Assembly (NCBI GenBank): GCA_905207515.1
Contig: CAJLLK010000014.1
Span: 1 to 19,705, forward strand
Reading direction: 5' to 3'
DNA: 19,705 nt
Source: an uncultured Christensenella sp.
Lineage (GTDB): Bacteria; Bacillota; Clostridia; Christensenellales; UBA1242
The notes beneath the pieces were generated by a model, which saw nothing but the letters and a program-made list of their open reading frames with translations, did no database searches and was not told the DNA's origin. This document shows positions 13,873-19,705 of this stretch, piece by piece. The position numbers and the translations under genes were made by a program. The number at the start of each line of letters is the position of its first letter. Position 1 is the first letter of the stretch.

Positions 13873-15354
13873 ATGGAAAACATTGCGTTTATAGAACTCA
13901 ACGAGAGAAAAACAAGACTTTTGATTGTTCAAAGTCGAAACGGAAGATATCGAATTTTGGAAGAAGTTGAAAATTATTATGATTTGACAAACGACATCAT
14001 CAAAGATTGTTTGTTCAGCCCAAAATCTAAATCTGACATTTTGAAAACGCTAAAAATATATCGCTTTACGATCGCCACTTTCAATGTCAACAAAATGATT
14101 GCAACGGCTTCAAACATCATTGTCAAGGCAAGAAACTATCGCGGGCTTTTGGACGAAATTTACACCAACACTGGCATGAATTTTCTGTTGGAAAACCCAG
14201 AAGAAACGGTCAAAAACACCTATCTCTCTTGCATGGCAAAGATTGACGCTTCGAAAGGTTACATCATAAACATCGACTCTTACAACACCTATATTTTGAA
14301 GTTTAATCGCAGAAATGTCATCGAATATAACACCATTCCTTATGGCTACAGCAATTTGACCGCGCTCAACTTGCCTTTGGATGAAATGACCGCACTTGTC
14401 AAAAAAGAACTCAAAAAATGTTCGCTTGTCAAGGGTTTTGAAGAAGATGTTGTGCTTGGATGCGGTTCGAGTTTTATTGATGTGGCAAGAATTGCCAAAA
14501 AATTGACGAGATATCCTGTTGATATCGACAACAACTATGAACTTTCTTCTGAAGCGTTGAACAAAGTTGTTGAATTTGCCAAAGATTTGGACACACAAAA
14601 GGTCAAAAAAATCAAAGGTCTTGGTCCAGAAGGAGCTGAAAATATCAGCGGCGGCTTGGCAATCATCAATGCCTTTTATGACACGATGAAACTTTCTCAA
14701 ACAGTTGTGACCACGGCAAATCCACTTGAAGGGATTGTTCTTTCAAATTTGGTGGGCACGGCAAATGAAAAATACACCGATTTGTTGCAGAACAGCCTTG
14801 ACAGTTATTACGAATTTAAAAAAGAAGGCTTGGCAATAAACAGTCAAGTCTATGAAATGGCAATTTTGCTTTTCAAACAACTCAAAGTTGTTCACAAACT
14901 GCCAAGAATTTATATGAAATCGCTGAAAATTGCCGCTTATATGTATGATTGTGGAAAATTTATCAATTTTGAAAACAATCAAAAACACGCTTTCTATGCC
15001 ATTTTAAATTCCAACATCGCCGGTGCGTCTCAAAAAGAAATTTTGATTGCGGCTTTTGCTTGTTCTTGTCAAAATTTGGACAACTTCAATCTGCCAGAAA
15101 TCATGAAATATAAAGAATTACTTTCGGATGAAGACGTGGATGCAATCAGAAAACTTGGCGTTTTGGTCAACTTGGCTGTCAACTTGAACGCTTCAAGAAA
15201 AAATGTTATTAATGATGTCATCTGTGACATTTTGGGCGACAGCATCATAATGAAAACGGTGGTGACTTCTGACCCATCCTTTGAAATTATGCAAAGCATG
15301 AAAGTTTCTGAAGATTTTAGGAAAATTTTTAAGAAAAGTTTGCAAATTATTTAA
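13873..15354 (+). CDS. Degenerate Ppx/GppA-like protein (probable pseudoenzyme)
   Basis: A 493-residue protein whose length and layout match exopolyphosphatase/pppGpp phosphatase (Ppx/GppA) proteins: an N-terminal ASKHA double domain (1 to about 290) and a C-terminal HD-like helical domain (about 320-493). Alignable landmarks: AFIELNERKTRLLIV (5-19) where Ppx has IDIGSNS; NPEETV (108-113) keeping the catalytic Glu region; INIDSYNTYI (132-141) where Ppx has DIGGGSTEL; VVLGCGSSFIDVARI (193-207); ISGGLAIINAF (258-268); NPLEGIVL (283-290); and YMYDCGKFINF (356-366) where HD-domain Ppx has HDIGKFIN. The glycine-rich phosphate loops and the HD metal pair are lost. I infer a non-catalytic binder or scaffold. 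The protein is otherwise intact and has a normal AGGAG site, so it is not a pseudogene. It is followed 12 bases later by the HtrA-like gene. Confidence 0.78.
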   Translation: MENIAFIELNERKTRLLIVQSRNGRYRILEEVENYYDLTNDIIKDCLFSPKSKSDILKTLKIYRFTIATFNVNKMIATASNIIVKARNYRGLLDEIYTNTGMNFLLENPEETVKNTYLSCMAKIDASKGYIINIDSYNTYILKFNRRNVIEYNTIPYGYSNLTALNLPLDEMTALVKKELKKCSLVKGFEEDVVLGCGSSFIDVARIAKKLTRYPVDIDNNYELSSEALNKVVEFAKDLDTQKVKKIKGLGPEGAENISGGLAIINAFYDTMKLSQTVVTTANPLEGIVLSNLVGTANEKYTDLLQNSLDSYYEFKKEGLAINSQVYEMAILLFKQLKVVHKLPRIYMKSLKIAAYMYDCGKFINFENNQKHAFYAILNSNIAGASQKEILIAAFACSCQNLDNFNLPEIMKYKELLSDEDVDAIRKLGVLVNLAVNLNASRKNVINDVICDILGDSIIMKTVVTSDPSFEIMQSMKVSEDFRKIFKKSLQII

Positions 15355-15366
15355 TAAAGGGAGAAA

Positions 15367-16557
15367 ATGAAAAAAAATAGCGCAAAAACACTTTGGTATA
15401 TTTTGTTTGCTGTTATAGCAGTGGCATTATGCTATTTGTTTGTTGTTGTCTATTTTTTTTATATCTCGCCTTACAGCATCTCTTCAAAAACAACCGTTTG
15501 GCCATTTCTGTCCGACATGGCAGTTGGAGAACTTTGCCTTGACGCCACCGTGGAAATTGATTTCACTGTTGTTGAAGAAGACAATTTCAACGAAAAAGTT
15601 GAACACAAAATTGTCGGCGTCAACGTCAGAAAAGATGGTTTTGTGGTTGCGCCTTATTCAGATTTGAGAAACGCCGACCCAGACAGCCCAATCAGGATTT
15701 ATGCCAATTCGGGCGAAATTTTTGAAGGCGTTGTGCTTTATGGCGACATGAACTATAATCTTGCCATTTTGAAGTGTGAAAGTTTGAACGAAAATGGTTT
15801 GGTCGCACTTCCTTATGTTGAAATTGCAGACGTTTCAAACAAAGTTTATTTCGACTCGCGCGTGATTATGGTCGGCTCTCCAGTTGGGAGTGGAGAAGTT
15901 GTGATAAACGATGTGACTGACCACAATTTGGTGTGTGGCATCGAAACAGAAATTGACGGAAACTTTGCTGTTGACTATGTTTTGGAATATTGTTTCACCA
16001 CAAGAGTTGGAGTGAACGACACTCTTGAAACCGCCGCAGTTTTCAATGACGACGGTCAGCTTATGGGCTTTGTTGACGATGTTTATCAAGGCGAAAAGGT
16101 CGTCATGGCGGCAGAAGGAGCGGAAAATTTTTTGAGTGATGTGGTTTCGAGCTATCAAAACGGTCAAATATATCAAAACAACTTGGTTTCGGCGTTTGTG
16201 GGGTTTGATTATCTCGATGTTTTGTGTTTTATGGACGAGTCTAGCCTGAACTCTGACGAAACTTTGTTTTATTTCAATGAACAGTGGCAAAGTTACACGA
16301 CAGACATCTATTATTTTGCCAACAATTCTGACAGCGGCTTTTATCTGTTTGAAGATTTTGATTACAACGGAAATTTCATTGCGGCGGGGAATGTTGTGAC
16401 AGCTTTGAGCTTCAATTCTAGGTCTCATAGCATTGACAGCCGAGTTGACATGTTTGATTTGGTTTACGAGCTCAAAGCGGGCGACAGCGTGACGGTTTAT
16501 TTTCAAAGTGTGGAAGATTTGGGCGATTTAAATCAAAAAATCACTTTCACTGTTTAG
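15367..16557 (+). CDS. Membrane-anchored HtrA/DegP-like protein lacking the catalytic triad
   Basis: A 396-residue protein with a short cytosolic tail, one signal-anchor helix (about 10-33), a trypsin-like domain (about 60-260) and a PDZ-like domain (about 275-382). HtrA landmarks are recognisable: VNVRKDGFVVAPYSDL (85-100) aligns with the GSGVI..GYILTNNHVV block but lacks the His; GDMNYNLAILKC (126-137) aligns with TDLAVLK but has Asn for the catalytic Asp; IMVGSPVGSGEVV (167-179) matches the IGNPFG loop; and RVGVNDTLETAAVFNDDGQLMGF (213-235) aligns with NPGNSGGPLVN..G.VIG and has no Ser-Gly-Gly. The PDZ end AGNVVTAL..LVYELKAGDSVTVYF (340-379) is typical. All three triad residues are missing, so protease activity is unlikely; a peptide-binding or sensor role outside the membrane is inferred. 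AAAGGGAG precedes the ATG. Confidence 0.78.
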   Translation: MKKNSAKTLWYILFAVIAVALCYLFVVVYFFYISPYSISSKTTVWPFLSDMAVGELCLDATVEIDFTVVEEDNFNEKVEHKIVGVNVRKDGFVVAPYSDLRNADPDSPIRIYANSGEIFEGVVLYGDMNYNLAILKCESLNENGLVALPYVEIADVSNKVYFDSRVIMVGSPVGSGEVVINDVTDHNLVCGIETEIDGNFAVDYVLEYCFTTRVGVNDTLETAAVFNDDGQLMGFVDDVYQGEKVVMAAEGAENFLSDVVSSYQNGQIYQNNLVSAFVGFDYLDVLCFMDESSLNSDETLFYFNEQWQSYTTDIYYFANNSDSGFYLFEDFDYNGNFIAAGNVVTALSFNSRSHSIDSRVDMFDLVYELKAGDSVTVYFQSVEDLGDLNQKITFTV

Positions 16558-16565
16558 GAGGGAAA

Positions 16566-17567
16566 ATGAAAAAATATAAATTTGCCATTGAAATGGGTGG
16601 CGGCTACACTTGTATTTATGTGAAAGGCGAAGGGCTCGCGCTGAAAGAGCCAACGCTGATTGCCGCTGAACCGACAGAAGAAGGCTATAAAGTGATTGCT
16701 CTTGGCATGGACGCAAAAAAATTGGTCGGAAAAACCAAGGAAAGCGTGGAAATTTTCACTCCAAGCGTTTTTGGCGACCACTCAAACTATGAATATTCAG
16801 TCATTTTGCTGAAATATTTTCTTGAAAAAGTTGGCTTTCATCCTTATGAAGACAATGTTTTGTTTATTGTTCCATGCGGCTTGACAGCCAAAGAAAAAGA
16901 AAACATCTTCAAAGTTTGCGAAGGAGCAAATCTCGGGCAAGTCGAACTTGTTCCGTCTGTTTTGTGCTCTTGTGTCGGGCAGGGGAGAAGCATTGACACT
17001 TCAAAAGTGAACATGGTGGTTGATATCGGCGGAACAGCAACAGAAATCGCAGTGATAAACATGTCAAGCATCTTGAAAGGTGCCACTTTGGGCATCGGCG
17101 GAAAGAGCATTGATGCCGCAATCGTAAACTTTTTGGCTTACACTCAAGGGCTTGTGATTGGGCTTCCGACGGCAGAAATGCTCAAAAACGAAGTCGGCAG
17201 TCTTTACACAAACGACACGCTCAACATGGAAATAACAGGCATGGACGCACAGACGAAAACTCCAAAAACGGTTGTCATTTTGTCAGGAGATTTGCGCAGA
17301 GCGATTGAGCCGTTTTACAGTGAGATTGTTCGCGCGATTGACACCACAATAAACGCTTTGCCACCAGAAATTGTGGCTGACATCATAAACAACAAAATTT
17401 TGTTGGTGGGCGGATGTGCAAAAATGCAAGGCTTGGATGCTTATTTGCAAAAACATTTGAATTATCCATTTGAAATCAGCGAAGATGTCGACAATGTGAC
17501 AATTTTGGGTGCAGGCAAACTCTTGTCTGACACTCAACTTCTCGAAAGCATTCTGGAGAAACTGTGA
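16566..17567 (+). CDS. MreB-family actin homologue, probably without ATPase activity
   Basis: A 333-residue bacterial actin aligning with MreB along its full length. Phosphate-1 motif: FAIEMGGGYTCIYVKGEG (6-23), where MreB has IDLGTANTLVYVKGKG, so the Mg-ligand Asp is Glu9 and the loop is altered. Phosphate-2: VVDIGGTATEIAVI (151-164) for DIGGGTTEVAVI. Adenosine motif: LVGGCAKMQGLDAYL (280-294) for LTGGGALLRGLDELL. The catalytic Glu of the MreB sequence EEPMAAAIG is lost: here VELVPSVLCSCVG (126-138). Subdomain signatures such as IGGKSIDAAIVNFL and PTAEMLKNEVG are well kept. I infer a nucleotide-binding or dead actin that might cap or scaffold a true MreB filament encoded elsewhere. AGGAGGG overlaps the stop of the HtrA-like gene, 8 bases before the ATG. 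minD follows after a terminator, echoing the mre-min gene order. Confidence 0.85.
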   Translation: MKKYKFAIEMGGGYTCIYVKGEGLALKEPTLIAAEPTEEGYKVIALGMDAKKLVGKTKESVEIFTPSVFGDHSNYEYSVILLKYFLEKVGFHPYEDNVLFIVPCGLTAKEKENIFKVCEGANLGQVELVPSVLCSCVGQGRSIDTSKVNMVVDIGGTATEIAVINMSSILKGATLGIGGKSIDAAIVNFLAYTQGLVIGLPTAEMLKNEVGSLYTNDTLNMEITGMDAQTKTPKTVVILSGDLRRAIEPFYSEIVRAIDTTINALPPEIVADIINNKILLVGGCAKMQGLDAYLQKHLNYPFEISEDVDNVTILGAGKLLSDTQLLESILEKL

Positions 17568-17602
17568 TGGAAACGATTTGTTTGATATGTAAGGAAGTTT
17601 GA
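17567..17602 (+). CDS. Possible 11-residue micro-ORF METICLICKEV
   Basis: The ATG shares one base with the TGA stop of the MreB-like gene, and GGAG lies 8 bases upstream, at ideal distance. The tiny peptide has a CxxC-type Cys pair and its stop codon falls in the loop of the following terminator hairpin. It could be a coupled leader peptide, a remnant of a lost gene, or chance. Confidence 0.3.
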   Translation: METICLICKEV

Positions 17603-17617
17603 AAGACTTCCTTTTTT
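17591..17617 (+). terminator. Terminator of the ferredoxin-pseudoenzyme operon
   Basis: AAGGAAGT (17591-17598) pairs perfectly with ACTTCCTT (17606-17613) over a 7-base loop, followed by a T-run. It separates the MreB-like gene from the minD promoter. Confidence 0.85.
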
Positions 17618-17665
17618 GTTTTGACAACAAAAGACATTTTTCGAAAAAGTAGGCATGTTTCTTGC

Positions 17666-17695
17666 TTGTCAGTGCGGTTTTGCAGTGGTTATAAT
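17666..17695 (+). promoter_or_regulatory. Promoter of minD and the MinE-like gene
   Basis: TTGTCA (17666-17671), an 18-base spacer and a perfect TATAAT (17690-17695). Start is predicted near 17702, directly before the AGGAG site of minD, leaving a leader of about 12 bases. Confidence 0.7.
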
Positions 17696-17713
17696 AGTGT
17701 CAGGAGCGTTTTT

Positions 17714-18505
17714 ATGGCAAGAAAAATTGTTGTCACAAGTGGCAAGGGCGGTGTCGGAAAAACAACAGTTTGTGCAAATCTGGGAGTTTATCTTTCTCGG
17801 CTGGGTTTTCGCGTTGTGCTTCTGGATGTGGACATCGGCTTGAACAATTTGGATGTTATCATGGGACTGGAAAGACAGATCATTTTCGACATCACCGATG
17901 TTGTTTCAGGAAAATGTCGAGTTAGGCAAGCGCTTGTGCAAGACCAAAATTATCCAAGCCTCTATCTTTTGCCGTCGTCACACACATATTCTTCCAGCAA
18001 AATCACCGGCGAACACATAAAAAACATCATCGACATAATTGACCATTCTTTTGATTACATTCTTATCGACTGCCCAGCGGGTGTGGAAAATGGATTTCAT
18101 CGTGCCGTTTATCCAGCAAATGAAGCGCTGATTGTTGTCACTCCGCATCTTTCCAGCATTCGAGATGCCGACAAAGTTGTTGGGCTTTTGAGTGAATATA
18201 ACATCGAACGCAAGGGATTGATTATCAATCGAATGCGTGGAGATTTGTTGCTTTCGGGCGAGATGATGAACATTGAAAGCATTGTCAAGGCAATGGGAAT
18301 TCCACTTCTAGGGGTCATCCCTGAAGATGACGCTGTGTCAAAAATGTCCAGTGATGGACGAATTATGCTTGACTGCGAAAGCGCGCGAGCTTTCACGCTG
18401 CTGGCGGAAAACATTCATGACGGAAGCAAAAAAATTTTTGATTGCACTTACAAATATCGTGGGCTTTGGGGTTATTTCAAGCGCAACATCAAAAAGCACG
18501 TTTAG
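17714..18505 (+). CDS. minD: Septum site-determining ATPase MinD
   Basis: Membrane-associated ParA/MinD-type ATPase that positions the division septum by recruiting MinC and, with MinE, oscillating or forming gradients. The 263 residues contain the deviant Walker A SGKGGVGKTT (9-18), DVDIGLNNLD (40-49), the Walker B-like ILIDCPAG, the NRMR segment, and a C-terminal amphipathic membrane-targeting helix (about 249-263, GLWGYFKRNIKKHV). All look functional. The frame is open for 31 further codons, but the promoter lies inside that stretch and AGGAG precedes the ATG at 17714, where MinD homologues also start. minC is not in this window. The MinE-like gene follows 8 bases later. The MreB-like gene upstream recalls the mreBCD-minCD arrangement in other Bacillota. 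Confidence 0.95.
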   Translation: MARKIVVTSGKGGVGKTTVCANLGVYLSRLGFRVVLLDVDIGLNNLDVIMGLERQIIFDITDVVSGKCRVRQALVQDQNYPSLYLLPSSHTYSSSKITGEHIKNIIDIIDHSFDYILIDCPAGVENGFHRAVYPANEALIVVTPHLSSIRDADKVVGLLSEYNIERKGLIINRMRGDLLLSGEMMNIESIVKAMGIPLLGVIPEDDAVSKMSSDGRIMLDCESARAFTLLAENIHDGSKKIFDCTYKYRGLWGYFKRNIKKHV

Positions 18506-18513
18506 GAGATTTT

Positions 18514-18729
18514 ATGCAAAGAATAGACGAACTTCTTATCAAAGACAAATTCACAAATTTGGAGCAAGTTTCTGAAATTTTGAAGAGCGAAATAACTCCA
18601 ATTGCACGCAATTTTTTTCTTCTTGCCGACGATTTGGTGGTGAGATATAAAAGAGACGGAAACAATTTTGTTTTTAATGTCGAAATTCAAGCAAGCCGAA
18701 TAAAACCTTTTGGAAATAAATTGTTTTAA
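18514..18729 (+). CDS. MinE-like cell division topological specificity factor (divergent)
   Basis: A 71-residue protein with AGGAG overlapping the minD stop. The C-terminal two thirds fit the MinE topological domain: LKSEITPIARNFFLL (helix, about 23-37), DDLVVRYKRDGNNFVFNVEI (two beta strands, about 39-58), then ASRIKPFG, comparable with the terminal ANIPIKxIK region of clostridial MinE. The N-terminal part is shorter than the usual MinE membrane and anti-MinCD region (family length about 80-95). Position directly after minD is the strongest support. Without a profile search the identity remains provisional; an unrelated small MinD partner is the alternative. It shares a transcript with minD and ends before a strong bidirectional terminator. 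Confidence 0.6.
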   Translation: MQRIDELLIKDKFTNLEQVSEILKSEITPIARNFFLLADDLVVRYKRDGNNFVFNVEIQASRIKPFGNKLF

Positions 18730-18798
18730 AATATTTATTTGTTCGAAAAATAAGGCTAGAAAAATATTTTAAAAATTATTTAAAAATGTGCAATAAAA

Positions 18799-18830
18799 TA
18801 AAAAATACTCAATTTTTCGAGTATTTTTTA
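18799..18830. terminator. Bidirectional terminator between minD/MinE-like and degV
   Basis: TAAAAAATACTC (18799-18810) and its exact complement GAGTATTTTTTA (18819-18830) form a 12-bp stem with an 8-base loop; A- and T-runs lie on either side, so it can serve the two convergent genes. The remaining bases 18730-18798 and 18831-18856 are AT-rich with nothing else visible. Confidence 0.8.
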
Positions 18831-18856
18831 TTAATTTTTATTAATTTTTTTTGAAT

Positions 18857-19690
18857 TTAAACAAAATAAACCATGCCGTAACAATTTGGACCAGCGTGCG
18901 TTCCGACAACGCAACCGATTTCGTGAATTTGCGTTGTTTCCGGGTCGATGCCGAGCTTGCTTGCATATTTTTCGATAAAGTTTTTTATGATTGTTTCATT
19001 TGCAGAGTGACCAAAATAAATTGGATAATTTCTGTCGCGTTTGTTTGCACATTCAACCATATATTCGTTTGCTTTCTCACCAATTTTCTTGGCACAGTTT
19101 GTCACTTTTCCGCCGTCAAGGCTGATGATAGGTTTGATGTTCAAAACCGATGCGGCAAAATAACTTGTTGCAGAAAGTCTTCCGCCTTGTCTGAGATATT
19201 TCAAATCGCCAATGACAGCAACCAATCTTACATGCGACTTCAGTCTTTCAAGTTCGGTGATTGCGTCTTGCGGGGAGATGTCTTTGTGCGCTTTCAAAAA
19301 TTTTACAAACTCCATGATAAGTGCGCCTTCAGCAAAGGTTGTCACTCTGGAGTCGCATACATAAACATTTTTCATGCCCAAGTTTTCAACTGCATTTTTG
19401 GCTTGAGAGATTGTTCCAGCAAGGTCGGAAGAAATGACGATTGTGAAAACAAACCAATCTTCTTTGTTCACGTAAGGCTCAAAGGCGGTTTCAAATTTAT
19501 ATTGATTTGGCTGGCTGGTCTTTGGAATGACGCCAGTTTTGAGTTTTTTGTAAAACTCGTCGTTTGGCAAACCTTCAGGATAGAGCTCGCCATTGAAATT
19601 GACTTCAATAGGAAGAATTGTGATGTCGTTTTCTTCCGCAAAAGATTTTGGCATGTCGACTGAGGCTTCAGTCACGATTTTGTAATTCAT
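18857..19690 (-). CDS. DegV family fatty acid-binding protein
   Basis: A 277-residue DegV (FakB-type) protein that binds a fatty acid and presents it to the kinase FakA for incorporation into phospholipids. Landmarks: N-terminal TEASVDMP (7-14) in place of the usual TDSTSDL, KTSQPNQY near 57-64 with the conserved fatty-acid carboxylate-binding Ser, SSDLAGTISQA near 87-97, DSR near 113, the YLRQGGRLS loop near 164-172, NIKPII near 185-190, and C-terminal GTHAGPNCYGMVYF, where His and Gly-Pro are family features. Length is normal. AGGAG precedes the ATG close to the window edge; the promoter lies outside. Paralogues are usual in Bacillota, and the sequence does not show which fatty acid is bound. 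Confidence 0.94.
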   Translation of the reverse strand: MNYKIVTEASVDMPKSFAEENDITILPIEVNFNGELYPEGLPNDEFYKKLKTGVIPKTSQPNQYKFETAFEPYVNKEDWFVFTIVISSDLAGTISQAKNAVENLGMKNVYVCDSRVTTFAEGALIMEFVKFLKAHKDISPQDAITELERLKSHVRLVAVIGDLKYLRQGGRLSATSYFAASVLNIKPIISLDGGKVTNCAKKIGEKANEYMVECANKRDRNYPIYFGHSANETIIKNFIEKYASKLGIDPETTQIHEIGCVVGTHAGPNCYGMVYFV

Positions 19691-19705
19691 TTTTTCTCCT
19701 ATACA

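Noticed and set aside
14110..14700. Open frame of 196 codons on the minus strand inside the Ppx-like gene
   Set aside because: Antisense shadow in a conserved coding region; its composition is unlike real proteins and there is no ribosome binding site.
15835..16506. Open frame of 223 codons on the minus strand inside the HtrA-like gene
   Set aside because: Shadow of the sense gene, no start signals and no recognisable motif.
13873..17567. The degenerate genes as decaying pseudogenes
   Set aside because: All three frames are full length without stops or frameshifts, have good ribosome binding sites and keep fold landmarks, so they look selected.
17621..17713. Upstream extension of minD by 31 codons
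   Set aside because: The extension contains the minD promoter and part of the intergenic region, and family members begin at MARKIVVTSGKGG.
18851..19663. Open frame of 270 codons on the plus strand opposite degV
   Set aside because: It is the antisense shadow of a clear DegV protein; no ribosome binding site and a Cys/Phe-rich composition typical of such shadows.

Overview
The window looks like a chromosomal segment of an AT-rich, low-GC Gram-positive bacterium (Bacillota, Clostridia-like, probably an uncultured lineage). Reasons: strong AAAGGAG-type ribosome binding sites, RNase J, GreA, DegV and DUF378 proteins, a MinD with a Gram-positive-style neighbourhood, and simple TTGACA/TATAAT promoters with 17-bp spacers. 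I see no phage, insertion sequence, CRISPR array, tRNA or rRNA. No gene-free stretch is longer than about 170 bases.

Left part (1-8193). On the minus strand lie the start of a phosphoglycerate mutase gene (gpmI, cut by the window edge) with its own promoter, and a small DUF378 membrane protein. On the plus strand follow greA with a structured leader, an unrecognised polytopic membrane protein, RNase J (rnj), an O-methyltransferase ending in a terminator, then a PAP2 phosphatase with no Shine-Dalgarno and a promoter placed for a leaderless mRNA. This overlaps tsaE, which overlaps tsaB (tRNA t6A synthesis). A separate promoter then drives a double zinc-ribbon protein with an extreme poly-Asp tail.

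Middle part (8194-13624). Two back-to-back terminators separate the plus-strand genes from one very large minus-strand gene. It encodes a surface protein of about 1330 residues: signal peptide, several jelly-roll-like modules, Asp/Thr linker, one membrane span and a cytosolic coiled coil. Two half-length TauE/SafE-type transporter genes follow, with a GC-rich palindromic repeat island and an orphan 74-residue gene between them.

Right part (13625-19690). An extended -10 promoter starts a tight operon: a 2[4Fe-4S] ferredoxin, a degenerate Ppx/GppA-like protein, a membrane-anchored HtrA-like protein lacking the whole catalytic triad, and an MreB paralogue lacking the catalytic glutamate. The gene order resembles the classical mreBCD-minCDE locus, because after a terminator and a new promoter come minD and a short MinE-like gene. 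The operon, with three apparently inactivated enzyme folds next to the Min system, is the best candidate here for an undescribed envelope or cell-shape module. A degV gene on the minus strand closes the window, sharing a bidirectional terminator with the minDE transcript.
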